NCBI RefSeq assembly: GCF_932274485.2
Contig: NC_065881.2
Span: 82,090,702-82,154,701, forward strand
Direction of reading: 5' to 3'
Length of the DNA stretch: 64,000 bases
Source: Patella vulgata
Taxonomy: Eukaryota > Mollusca > Gastropoda > Patellidae
Positions 1 to 13,200 of this stretch are shown here, piece after piece (the stretch's first letter is position 1; each line of letters begins with the position of its first letter). The position numbers and the translations under genes were made by a program. A model generated the notes under the pieces. It did no database searches, had not been told where the DNA came from, and saw only the letters and a program-made list of their open reading frames with translations.

Positions 1-249
1 TGGGTCAATGTTGACAAGCCGGAATAATTTTACGGATAGAACAAAAAATGGCCTTGGATAAAAAAAAAATGGCCAAGGACAAAACATGGCCATATCTCGG
101 TTATTTCTCAATGGATCTTCGTTGGGTGTTCATTTATAGAATCTTTTGACGCATGCCACAGGGGCTGCTACGGGCGGTTATTCTAAATTGGGGAGTTCAC
201 TGGATAACTTTTAGAATCAAAGATTTGCGAAAGATTTCTTCGGCATTTT

Positions 250-500
250 TTCGAGAGGGTGGGACGTCTACTGGACCCAAAATAGGTAATTTTAGGACTA
301 AAATATGGTTCAATTTCATTTCAAAAATTTGCTTCTACGCAGAGGTCTTTAGTAGTGGGAGGAAAACGGAGATCCAGAGAAAACCAATGAGGTTGGACAG
401 GTGACCCTACTCATTATCACGTACAAGCTGAGAATCGAAACCACACCACTTGACTCAATGACAGATCTTATGGTTTCACGCACACGCGATAAACTACTAG
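250..500 (-). mobile_element. tRNA-derived SINE family A, degenerate copy
   Basis: On the minus strand it runs from a degraded tRNA-like head (GATTCTCAGCTTGTACGTGA region, B-box like) to the 3' body (TTGAACCATATTTTAGTCC). It belongs to the family best seen at 5868-6116. It lies upstream of the lectin gene. Confidence 0.65.
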
Positions 501-596
501 ACCACCACTTGTCCACTTTAAAGCAGTTACTCAGTTTAGATAAATAATTAAACTAACATATGCATTGTAATTGTGGAAGAATTCTTTGATTTAAAG

Positions 597-882
597 TTAG
601 CAGAAACAGAGAATATTGAAAGCTTCATTGATTTTTTGGGTAAATTAGTCAGCTAGAAAGACCAGTCATAAAAAATTTAAAATATTTTACAGGAGATATA
701 TATTACTATCTGTTTCTTGTAAAATAAAAAATGTAAATTATTTATAGATACACAGAAACCCAGAGTTATTTTACTTAATGGTGGAAGGGGTATCGATTAT
801 AACGATAATTTACGTAGATAACTCCATCACATCGCGAGAGGCGTTTGTGTATCATTTACTGGGAAATATTTAATTGGTTAAC
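597..882 (+). promoter_or_regulatory. 5' flank and putative leader of the lectin gene, conserved in the second copy
   Basis: This stretch aligns closely with 33419-33729, upstream of the duplicated first exon. Shared blocks include GTTAGCAGAAACAGAGAATA at the left edge and ACGTAGATAACTCCATCACA near the right. Similarity begins abruptly at about 597, marking the left edge of the duplication. No unambiguous TATA box or transcription start was identified, so the promoter role is inferred from position. Confidence 0.45.
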
Positions 883-1207
883 ATGGCGAAGAAAGAGTTT
901 ATCTTTAATTTACTTTATTGTGTAATCCTGTTATACTGGATGTCAAGTTTATCAAACAGTTTAATCACCAATAGTTATGATATAAAATATAGTTTGATCA
1001 AATCAGATAAAACCGCTACGGGATCATTTAAAACGTATAACGTTGATGGGCGAATATTTTGTAATCTGGAATGTGAATATGAATCAAGGTGCGTGGCATT
1101 TACATTCAACAAAAACAGAAGAGAATGTCAACTTTTTGATGTAAATATAAATGAAACAGAGACATGGGTCGATGATGATGGAAATGAAGTTTTTATAGTG
1201 ATAACGG
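883..1207 (+). CDS. Exon 1: signal peptide and PAN/apple-like domain
   Basis: The exon encodes MAKKEFIFNLLYCVILLYWM, a lysine-rich start followed by a hydrophobic core typical of a signal peptide (about residues 1-29). It then gives a PAN/apple-like module (about residues 30-107) with the pattern CNLECEYESRC-AFTFNK-CQLF, four cysteines in the spacing of PAN_1 domains. The donor is GG|GTAAGA at 1208. The exon ends one base into a codon, and that base plus AG of exon 2 encodes Glu. A near-identical exon lies at 33730-34054. Confidence 0.85.
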
Positions 1208-4200
1208 GTAAGACCAGATTTTTTTTGTATGTTTTCAAGCAAATCTATAATCTAAGACTATGTTTAATAATCTGTTTTATTGCATTTTACTGTATATAAG
1301 CTCTCTAGTATTGTACTAAGACCATTTGTAATAATCTGGTTTATTGCATTATTAGGGTTTCACATATTATTCTTATTATTAATATTATTGTTGTTTTTTT
1401 TCCAATTTGATTGTAACTCGGAATCTACATGTCGGATCAATACGATGTCTTTGGTTTTACTGGAAAAGTGTGTGTGACTTAGAGATTAAATTTAGCAAAG
1501 ACTACAATTTTGACAAACTGTTTCAATGGCATTTAGTAATTGAACTAGAGTATACAGGTCACAATTCTATGGAATACAATTACTGCTTTTTACTGAGCGA
1601 CGTTTCGACTAGGCTTCTCTAGTCATTAACAGTTTATCAGACATCAGTATGGAGATGTGGCAGTCAAACTCATTGATCAGATACGAAGAACAGAAGGAAA
1701 ATATGTACATGTATGTAATAATCTTACTTTCTTGATGCGATGCAGGGATGCCGATATAGTACCCAAGGGCCTAATTATCAAATCACCAATCACCTCACCT
1801 GCTGCATCGAAAATACTCGCCAAAGCAAGCAAATGCTTGGTTCGCGAGAGGATCCAGCACAATAGAAATGAGAAGCACCGCTTATTCACTCTTTCTGAAC
1901 AACAGCGTATTCAGCTCCAATCCATACTGTCTCCTAAAGATTACGACACAGTGAGAGAAAAACAAATCAGTTCGAATGCCCTGTTGGATGGAACTGTCAG
2001 AAAGCGGCAGGTGGATAAATTCAACAACCTCAGATCTTCATTACCACAGCGTCCAGTTTCAAATAGTACCAGACAATCAAGAGAAGAATACTTAACGAAA
2101 ACAGTAGTCAACCTTAGTGATCGAGACTTAACCGATGACGAAATTACCATTATATCAAGGGGATTAAAGTTTGCACCGACCACAAAGTCCCTGAACCATG
2201 ACACCTATATTGTCAACATTGAGAAAGGATTACGTCAACTCGCTCCAGGTGGTAAAGTCGATTACCTAAGGCACCAAATAACTGAAATACTAGCAAAGGC
2301 ATCTACCAAGCAGCAGACGACCAATGTGTCCCGCCAAGAAAGGAAAGCCCTCAATGACCTAAAAGACGACAGATCTATCACAATTGTTTCCGCCGACAAG
2401 GGAAAAGCAACAGTCATCATGAATACTCACGAGTACCTCACGACGGTCAACGGTTTACTCCAAGATCCAGCAACATATAGAAGAATCCGCAAAGACCCAA
2501 CAAACGCGCACAAGGACAGCCATGAAAACTTGCTTAAAAAACTAAAAGAAGACAAACAGATCTCTGAAGCTCTCTATTACAAGCTCAGACCAAACCACCC
2601 TCGACCACCTTATGCCAGGGCTACTATAAAAATCCATAAAAACCCCATGAAAGCCCGTCTGCTGGTGTGTTCTCGAGATTCAGTCTTCTACAACACAGCC
2701 CAATATTTATCAAAACTACTTTCCTCACTTGGCACAACTGCATCGTCCTTCATCAAAGATTCAGGTGAATTCTGTGAGAAACTGCAGAATATTCAAAACC
2801 CCGGGAGGATGGTCTCATATGATGTTGTAGATTTGTTTACAAATGTACCAAGGGAAGAGGCCCTGAAGATTCTACGCAAGCGCATAGAAAGTTTAGAAAA
2901 CCCTCTAGAGACTTCCCTATCAACAGACAACATCATACTCTTGTTGAAACAATGCATCAATTCAACATATTTCTCCTGGGGTGACGATTTTTACGAACAG
3001 ACCAATGGATTACCCATGGGAAGCCCCCTCTCCCCTTTAATTTCAGAAATATTTTTAACTGATTTAGAAGAGAAGGCGCTTCAAACATCCACCGTAACCC
3101 CAACATGCTTCTTTAGGCAAGTGGATGATACCTTTGTTATTATCAATCAACAAGATGATCCAGAAATACTGTTACAACACCTCAACAGGCAACACCCACG
3201 TATAAAATTCACAATGGAAACCGAAAATGATAACCAACTACCTTTCCTCGATGTTTGTGTATCTAAAACCAACAACTCGATCCGCACCAGTGTCTATAGG
3301 AAACCAACTCACACCGACCAATACATTCACTTCAAATCTAATCACCCGAATAGCGTCAAATCGGCCACAATTTCAACTCTGGTGAACCGTGCGAAAAAGA
3401 TATGTGATCCTGAGAGCCTCTCCAAGGAAATTGATCATCTCAAACATGTCTTCACAAATTTCAACGGCTATCCAGGGAAGTTTGTGACAAACACCATCAA
3501 CAAGACCCTGTCGGCGAGTGCAGCTAAACCAAAAACCCCGACTGCCCCAGTCAGAATCTTCCTTCCTTTCAACGGCAAAGTCTCCTACCAAATCAAACGG
3601 CTACTAATGCAACAACCAGAAATAGATGTAACTTTCACAAAAAGCTACAGCACTAAAGATATATTAAGAGCCAATGGTAAACAAAATCCTACACAACCAC
3701 CACAACCAAAGGGATGTGTTTATCAAATAGTATGCAATTGTGGGATTGCATACATCGGGGAGACAAAGCGACCATTAAATAAAAGGATAGATGACCACAA
3801 GTCGAAAGCAGCAACCAACAACTCAGCTGTAGCTGAACATTTGAACTCCAACCCTCGCCACAGAGTCCAATGGTCCAACGTAAAACCACTATGCAAGAAT
3901 ATAAGCAACAAGAGAGCGCGCCGATTACATGAAGCCATTCATATACGACGACACAAACCAACGATGAACAGAGATCAAGGATTGTTCCTTCCCAGGGCGT
4001 ATGATATTCTTATCACATAATCAAGGCTAAGCATAATTCTACTTTTTTCTTTTTTATCATATTTAATACTTATCAATATTCCAGTAACAACTTTAAGTTT
4101 GTAATAACCATCATAATATGCAAAAATGACAACTAATAATTCCCAACTATTTTTGCTTTTCAGGCATTTCTGCTTTTCAGGCCTGCGGTTATTGTAATTT

Positions 4201-7200
4201 AATGCACTCAATATTTCTAACCCTGCTTTTCTACATCACCATAACATCCAGTGAAGTACCACTCAATATTTTAAATTGTCAGCCTTCAGGGGACTATTGA
4301 TCATTTGTGCAGTCATTGTTCTAAGGGTTTTTCGTATATCAGTGTAATCACTCGCATCAACATCCACATATCAATTATTTTGGTCATAACACAAATCAAA
4401 TCTCATCTTCGTGGGATGTTGTCATTATCAAAACCTCATCAAATCGTTGTAAATACTCCACAACAATCTATCCTTTTACCATTTGTATTTATTTCAGTGA
4501 AAGGGGTCGTTGATAACATTTCATCAATTTTCATTTTCTTGCAACGTTTGTATTATTAAAACCCACTAATCATTGTGTATACTCCACAACAACTTATCCA
4601 TTAATCAATTAGTCAATTTTTTAGGTTAATTGGTATTATTACTTATTAGCGTACAATTAAATCAGATTACCATTAGGTACACGTAATTAAGTTACATCCC
4701 TGGTTTGTCATCATTAACTTAGCATTGTGGTGAACATGTATATATTGTCCTGTCATATTTTCATTTTTTATCATAGCTTGATAATGACTAGAGAAGCCTA
4801 GTCGAAACGTCGCTCAGTAAAAAGCAGTAATTGTATTCCATAGAATTGTGACCTGTATACAATTTTGACAGTTCGTTACCACTGATATTACCAAAAAGAT
4901 GAGCCCCGTAAAGGCGCATAGAATCTTGAACTGGGTTTTTTTAATTTTCGATTTCATTTTCGTGCCATTTGGATTAAAAGGTGTAAAAAAAAGCTATTTA
5001 CAACTCACCCAGCGTCTTCATATTTTAAAATATTTTTTTGTAACTTTTATAAACTCGTAGCAATAACTCATACAAAGAGAATGTATATCAAAAGTGACGC
5101 AATATTGTCCAAAACTGCATTTTTAACCTTCAAAACAGATATTTTATTCAAATGAGTCCTATTTTTTTATGTGTTTAAAAGTATGATATTTAATTTTATT
5201 CAACAAATAGAATGAACTCATACGTACTTATAGATATCACAAAATGGTTTCTAACTTGTTCAGTTGCAGGAAAATAGCCGATTTTCTGCAAGTCACTTTT
5301 AACGGTTTTTGGTCCATAAAAGTGTCAATTATTATTTGATTTTTATAAAGGTTCCTCCATTTGATGTCTAACGTCATTCCAGATTTCATAAAACATATTT
5401 TAAACATTTATTTTCACCGAAAGTGACAACATTTCGACAAAAACTGTAATATTAGCCTTCAAAACAAGCATCTTCTTCAGATGAGTGTTATTCAATATTC
5501 CTTCCATGATATGATATCTAATTCCATCCAACATATAGAATGATTTAATACGATGCTTTATTTTATGATCAGTAGTGGAATACCGCGTTTTATCAGTGAA
5601 ATAAAAGTGTTATTCCACTGGCTAGTTGTTTTTACCTAAAATGATTGTAAAATCATAAAATAAATAGAACATTTGTCGTTTTGTCGTGAATTACATATTT
5701 TATTTCATCTCTAAGCAAGAAAACGTTTATATTTCCACTCATGCTACGCATTCGTGAAAATATAAGTTTTCGTGCTTTTCGATGAAATAAAATATGTTAT
5801 TCACTCTAAAACGACAAATATCCTCTATATAGATAGCCGATAATTGCTTCTAAGTTCTGCCGTTACTGAGAGGGGGGTTGGATGGCTGAATGGTTAGCAC
5901 GTGCGCGCTGTATCATATAGTCTGTCATTGAGTCAACTGGCGTGGATTCGAATCCCTAGTTGTACGTGACAAGGAGAAGGGTAACCTGTCCAACCTCCTG
6001 GGTTTTCTCCGGGTCCTCCGGTTTCCGCCCCTACGCGCAAGCGAATTATGGAAATAAAAAATTGAACCATATGTTAGTCACGAAATGACCTAGTTTGTGT
6101 TGAGTGGACGTTAAATCTGTGGAAATCTGTTTAAAGGTTTCATTGGTGGCGGAAATGACGTGGTGACGTGGACCGGTGAAACCCGTCATTACTGCATCGC
6201 AGTTCTAGTTTTGTTATTATTATTATTATTATTACACGATTCAAACTAGTCCGGTGAATAGTTAGCATAATTACTCTGGACCTTGTTTTATAGGAACATT
6301 TTTATGGAACAGTACCCGACGAGACCATTTCTTTATCATTAACAGGGAGTCACGGCGGGTCAGTGAGTAAGGCGTTGGTTCGCCAACCTGTAGGTCCCGT
6401 GTTCGACCCCTGCGTTGGTCGAAAACGTCCATTGGGATTTTCCGTCGTTGTTCCCCCTGTCAGTTTTGTAGGACAGAGAGCCTGGCAATGTTCAGCCTAT
6501 AGTCGTGTACGTATTGGCGTCGGGGAGCCACGGTGGCTAGGTGGGTTCGATCCCTGCATTGGCCGAGAAAGTTCACCGGGATTTTCCGACGTGTATACAT
6601 TGGAATGCACGTAAAGGAACCCTTGGCTGTTTGAATTCGATATAAGAGTAAGCCATAGTGCCACTTTCAGTTCATAATTGCCCTCATGTCACGGTGTATT
6701 GCGTATGCCTGTCTTCATTAGCCCAGTCGGAGTAGACCAATAGGGCGTTAAACCATCATTTCATCACATTTTGGATTATAAACATTATATCAAGTATATT
6801 AAACATACATTATACAAGAGCTGAATCTGCCTATTGCGGGTTTTTCTTTAGGTCTCAAATGTTATCTAAATTATTAATTAGACATTAATTAACTTGATTA
6901 AATTAAAATGGATAAGCGAGACTGTTTTGTATCGTACCGACTTTAGTAATGATGATCGGGGCTAGGCCTAAAATTCAAAAGCTAAGATCTCGGTTCAGAG
7001 TGGATCAGTTTGGCTGAAATTTTCAGCAAATACCCTTTACCTTATTTGGATTGTAACTATTATAGTGCGAACTGCCCGCTCTTGATCCATTTTCCAATAA
7101 TACTCCTTTAAAAAACATCGGTGACATATCCAATCAACATGTTTATCTTTTATTCAGAGGGCGAAAACCTGGCCAGAAGTAAACCCACTTTTAGCAGTAG

Positions 7201-10200
7201 TATTGTAGCTGGTCGTTCGAGTGGGCAGGCAGTAGACGGTGACATCACACCACAAGATTATGGTTTACAGACTGTTTGTTTTCAAACACCTATCACCGAC
7301 CTCAATCCATGGTTTCTTGTGGATCTAGAAGATGTTTATAGAATCAACTTTGTTGTTGTCTATAATGCTGATGATTATCGTAAGTATAGACACCATGATT
7401 TCTTACTCATTTTGACCCAGCCAAAAAGTTGTCACTTCTCTGGACCCCCCCCCCCCCCTCCCCACTGCTATAAAGACCCCTACGTGCAATGAAATGAAAA
7501 GGCCTTTAACGTCCTACTGTTCTGCTGCTATACCGGGCTAATGAAAACGGGCATACGCCATACAGTGAGCTATGAGGGAAATTTTGCCCGGGCAGCGACA
7601 ATATCGCCTACTCTTATATCGAATTCCAACTACCAAGGGATCTTTTACGTGCTCGCCAGTGTGTACACAGTACATCGATTTTCCGTATAATACGAAGGAC
7701 TAGACTGTTGTCCTTGTCCGGCCCTCCGTTCTGCACCACTGACAATGGGCAACCACGTCGAAAAATCGCAAGTATAAACACGATTATTTGTTACTCATTT
7801 TGTTCCAGCAAACAAAATGTCCCCCCCCCCCCGATATTTGTCCCACTGTATTTCTAGTGGAATTTCGGCGGGTCCTCCGATTCCACCCCACTGCCAAAGA
7901 CCCCTACGCGCAAGCGAATTATTGAAATAAAATTGAACCATATGTTAGTCCCGAAATGGCCTAGTTTGTGTCGAGTGGACGTTAACCTCTCCTGCTAGTA
8001 ATTGATAATATCCATGATCATACACAGGACACCGATTTTTCGTATCATACGAAGAACTAGACAGTTGTCTTTGTCAGGCCCTCCGTTTTGCACCACTGAC
8101 AAGGGGAAATCACGTTGAAAAATCGCAAGTATAAACACGCAGACTGGCGTGACGTTATACTCCTCTCGTCAATAATTACTGTATGATATTTTACAAATGA
8201 ATCTCTGAAGCAGAACCTATTAGCAATGAAAACTTTATTTTTAGCCAAGAACTTCTGAATTATTAAGATGCGTTATGATTATAATTTGGATTAATCATAT
8301 ATTAGAGATCATTAAATTTTGTTTTCTCGGCTGAAAATCACACCCCGTGGCCAATTAATATCTCTTGGTTCAGGTTTATAATTGGTACAGAAATAGTGAA
8401 AGTAACTTCTTTTCCTTGGATGTCAATGTTATCCTATCAGCGCATTATCTGCCATAATTGTCGTGCGTAAATTCAGTATTATACGCCCCTGAATTATGTT
8501 TTTTGTGTTTTTGTTCTATTATTGTGTTTATCTAATATAGATGAAAATGTGCAAAAAATCACGAAATCATTATCATCTCCCGTGGCAACGAGCTGATTAG
8601 TATAACATAGTTTGGGTTAACAGAAATAAAAGATAATTTGGATTCAACATTTTATTCTAACATATACAATGGTATACAAAATATTATATGAGAACCCCTT
8701 CTCTGTGAGCTAGCAAAGCCCGTTTGTTCTATATCCAAAAACCTAACTTAATTTATACTAAATATGGTACATCCATTAATTATACTGAACAAAAGAACTT
8801 TAGATTATCTTACGATAATTACATAGCAGGTTACAGAGCAATTATTTGTGACAATTGAACACATTGTAGTAAACGTAGCTAGCGATCAATTTATTATCTA
8901 TCTTGTCCACTATACAATGGCAGCCGCTGGGCCTTTGTAAACACATATAGTATTATACTTCTCTGTAATCGATTTCATACTTATTACATATGAAAGCCAA
9001 ATCCCATCACCGCTCAAAAGTTAGTCCTTATTGCGTGGTATGCTGTAATGAGGAATGAGATGAAAAATGTTGGGAGCCCTAGAAGTAGAGCAAATAACTA
9101 CTACATAATCCTAATTTGGTGCAGTGTAATCCGTTTGTTGATGATTAAAGGTTTAAATCCCAGCACAGGCCAAGAGAGAGAAATAGGGTTTATCGTTTTC
9201 TCGACACAAACTATGTAATTTCGGGACTAGCATATGGTTCAATTTTATTTCAATAATTCGCTTAGCTTGTCGTAGGTGTCTTAAGCAATGGGAGGAAACC
9301 GGAGGACATGGAGAAAACCCAGGAGGCTAGAGAGTCGACCGTACTCTTTGTCACGTACAACCGGGGAATCGAAACCACGCCAGTTGACTCAATGACAGAC
9401 CTTGTGATACAGCGTGCACGCGTTAACCATTCGGCTATCCAATTCTCCAGATGCGATATGTAACATATGTAATAGCGTTTGATCATTGAAGATGGCTTAT
9501 TGCAGATTTGTCTTTTGGCTTCAAATGTTATATAAATGATTATTAAGTATATTATTTAGACAAGTAAATAATCGACTCATATCGGATGATCGCGATTTAA
9601 TGGATTTAAACACGGTCGCTATTAAATAATTTAATTTAAAAAAAGATTGTCTAGACTCGGCCTCTATTGTCAAGTACTGCTAGGATAATAAGCAATCAAC
9701 GCTACATCTTCAAACACTCGCTTTCAATAAAGTAATTTGAATGAAATTTTCAATATAATATTATTATGGGGCGCCGTTTGTAAATTAATTATTTAGCTTT
9801 TTATATAGCAAAAAACACTAGATTTAATTTAAATTTATATACATAGTTAAATCTCGACTTTTGTGCAAATTTTTCACTTTTAATATTTAAACTAAAAATA
9901 CAACAAAAACTCAATATTTAACATAATATATATAAATATTTCTTGATTTGTCTCTATTTTCATATTTAACATTTAGCATTGAATATTAAGACCAAAACAA
10001 GAGATTTGATGATATATAAACATTTAGCTAAATATTTAGTTAAATGTTTAAACATTTAGCTAAATATATATTTAGTTAAATGTTAAAATATTTAGTTAAA
10101 CATTTATATATTTTGTTAAACATTTATATATTTAGCTAAATAATATATATATATTTAGCTAAATAATATATATATTTAGCTAAATAATATATATATTTAG

Positions 10201-13200
10201 CTAAATAATATATATATTTAGCTAACTAATATATATTTAGCTAAATAATATATATTTGGCTAAATAATATATATTTGGCTAAATAATATATATTTAGCTA
10301 AATAATATATATTTAGCTAAATAATATATATTTGGCTAAATAATATATATATTTGGCTAAATAATATATATTTGGCTAAATAATATATATTTGGCTAAAT
10401 AATATATATTTAGCTAAATAATATATATTTAGCTAAATAATATATATTTAGCTAAATAATATATATTAAACTAAATAATTATATATTAAACTAAATAATT
10501 ATATATTTAGCTAAATAATTATATATATATTAAACTAAATAATTATATATTTAGCTAAATAATTATATATTTAGCTAAACATATAGTTAAATTTACAAAG
10601 CACAACCGTACCACGCCGTTTGTAAAATAATTATTGTTGTAAGCGACTTCACGCTAAACGATGACGTAGTGTACAACTTTCCATTGACTGCAACTTGCCT
10701 TGATTTGTGCGAACGGCACGGAGTACCGCGGCCGTGATTCGGGTTACAAGTTCGTGGTCAGCTTCCATTTCTAATTGCTAGTTAAATATTTATACATTTA
10801 GCTAAACATATATATTTAGCATGATATCTATATATTTAGTTAACTGTTTATATATTTAACTAAATATATATATTTAGTTAAATGTTTATATATTTAACTA
10901 AATATATATATATATTTAGCTAAATGTTTATATATTTAGCTAAATGTTTATATATTTAGCTAAATGTTTATATATTTAGCTAAATGTTTATATATTTAGC
11001 TAAATGTTTATATATTTAGCTAAATGTTTATATATTTAGCTAAATGTTTATATATTTAGCTAAATGTTTATGTATTTAGCTAAATGTTTATGTATTTAGC
11101 TAAATGTTTAAGTATTTAGCTAAATGTTTAAGTATTTAGCTAAATGTTTATGTATTTAGCTAAATGTTTATATATTTAGCTAAATGTTTATATATTTAGC
11201 TAAATGTTTATATATTTAGCTAAATGTTTATATATTTAGCTAAATGTTTATATATTTAGCTAAATGTTTATATATTTAGCTAAATGTTTATATATTTAGC
11301 TAAATGTTTATATATTTAGCTAAATATTTAACTTTAGATTTTTCAGTGATTTAGTATTTAGCATTTATACCTACGAAAAACAGCACATTTAGCTATATAT
11401 TAAACTAAGCGATGTGAAATCAAAATATACCATTTAAAGTTTTTCATAGACCAAAAACTCGACTTTAAACTACAATATTTTTTGATATTTATATATATGC
11501 CATTTTTGTTCTAATATTTATCTAAATACAGTGGACTCCGCCACATCCGATCTCTGATAACTCCGGATTGCTGTGACATCCGGTATGATTTTCATGTCCC
11601 GATTTATTGCCTTATTACTTCAGCCAAAAAATCGCTGGTAAATCCGAATTCTGTATGTTCCGGATTTCGAAATCAATCAGCCGTCCCGTCACATAATTTC
11701 CATTGAATCGACACCGTATAATCCGTACTTCAAACGGTGGGTGTGAAGCATCCAATTATCGGTGAGATTAAAACTCAATGGGTGTGAAGCCAGAAAAGAT
11801 TAACAAGTAATCACCAATCAATTATCGGTGAGATTAAAACTGTGTTGATTACTTTGATCGGTAAAGCAGTGAACCCGAGTTGTTTTAAGGGAGTGGACAA
11901 GATCTACCTGCCAGTCAATTGGCCGGCCAATCGCAAAGCTTGGATGACAGGTGCCGTTTACTTTGATTGGCTTGAAAAACTGGACATAGAACGACAGATT
12001 ATAAATGACAATTGACTGAAGACGGGGACGATGAAGAATATACATTAACGACAGACTTGACCTATTCAAAATTCCTACGCATGCTCAACGACATTAAACA
12101 CTTCGCACAGATTAAGGACGAAAAGATGATCGCAACAATTCATTTGTTAGAAGATGTTGCCCAGGACTCCGCCTTACGATATGCTTCCGGTAATCTTAAC
12201 TAAGCAAACTACTTTAAACGATTACATGCATTGATATTTATAAATATATTGTACGCATGCATTGATATTACATGTAAACGATTTTATGAATATATTGTAC
12301 GCATGCATTGTTATTGTTAATTATTTAATTTAATAAAATTTTGAAAGTACAGAAAAGTTTATCATTTATAAAGGGAATAGCATTCTGGTGATTCGAAGCT
12401 ACAATATAAAAATTCTTCCGGTTTTCGAAGTTACAGTATTTCCGATTTTGGAGAAAACTCGGTATTCCGAAACGCCGTGTGATCCGAATTATTGTAACGA
12501 TCCCGCACGATGTCGGATGTGACAGAGTCCACTGTATATATATTCGGAGTTAAATCTAATGTTTTGTGCTATAAAAAAAATTAAATAATTATTTTACAAA
12601 CGGCGCCCCATATATTATTTGTTTTAATCTAGCTCTTTATTTAACTCCTGCACAATTTAACATACATTATACATGAGCTAAATGTGCCTATTGCATGTCT
12701 TTCTTTAGACCTGAAATGTTATATAAACTATTAATTAGACATTTATTAACAAAACCATATCATAATCGTCTCTCGGTGGCATCGGGTACTCGAGATTTTA
12801 ACCAGATTAAAACGGCTAGCCATTTAAAACTTTAATTTAAAAATGGGAAAGCGAGGCTAAGTCCCGATTATACCAGAGCCTTGGTTACCACCGTGCACAC
12901 ATCTTGTCAAAACTACAAACTTGGCTGAGAATGAAGTAATTTGAATTAAATTTTCAATATTTTCTTTTTTTATCATCTATTTTTGAATTATTATAGCAAG
13001 AATGACCAACTCTTTCTTAAACTCTTAACTAATGTATCTTTAATAAAACGTTGCGTTATCAAAGATTGCTTTTGAAATTTTCAATATAGTCATTTCTTAT
13101 TATTTTATATAAACTATAGCATAACAAAAACGGCTACCCCTTTATTTAAATCCTAGATAATTAATAAAATCTTTAATGTTGTGTTGTCACGTTATCAAAT

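Larger units (their letters stand above)
1516..4860 (+). mobile_element. Penelope-like retroelement (Penelope/Poseidon type), near complete
   Basis: The element lies in intron 1 of the lectin gene. Its ends are exact 78-bp inverted copies, 1550-1627 and 4783-4860, each containing a hammerhead-like core. The 12-mer ACAATTTTGACA occurs at 1504-1515 and 4859-4870 and looks like a target-site duplication. The single long frame encodes RT and a C-terminal GIY-YIG nuclease. A spacer of 34 bp (1516-1549) precedes the left inverted end. About 760 bp of AT-rich 3' UTR follows the ORF. Penelope elements often carry terminal repeats in direct or inverted form; here they are inverted. The open frame and identical ends suggest a recent insertion. 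Confidence 0.85.
9768..12609. mobile_element. Non-autonomous DNA element with ~60-bp terminal inverted repeats, full of minisatellite
   Basis: The left end starts GGGGCGCCGTTTGTAAA and the right end finishes TTTACAAACGGCGCCCC. Similarity extends inward over about 60 bp, including TATTTAGC-TTTTTATA and CTAGATTTAA. It is inserted in an R1 repeat. No transposase of its own is visible. The interior is two arrays of short units built on TTTAGCTAAA, an internal block at 10592-10775 that begins with another GCCGTTTGTAAAATAATTAT, and a nested Tigger remnant. The flanks are too AT-rich to fix the target duplication, so the superfamily is left open. Confidence 0.65.

Noticed and set aside
874-882. Upstream TTG start adding three residues (VN) to the lectin signal peptide
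   Set aside because: The ATG at 883 begins the natural lysine-rich signal peptide; TTG starts are not expected here, and the same is true of the copy at 33721.
5868-5965. Possible functional tRNA gene (A box and B box present)
   Set aside because: The head does not fold into a proper acceptor stem and is followed by the SINE body; the same head recurs in all family A copies.
10130-11328. CRISPR-like array
   Set aside because: The repeats are contiguous without spacers and very AT-rich; this is a eukaryotic minisatellite.
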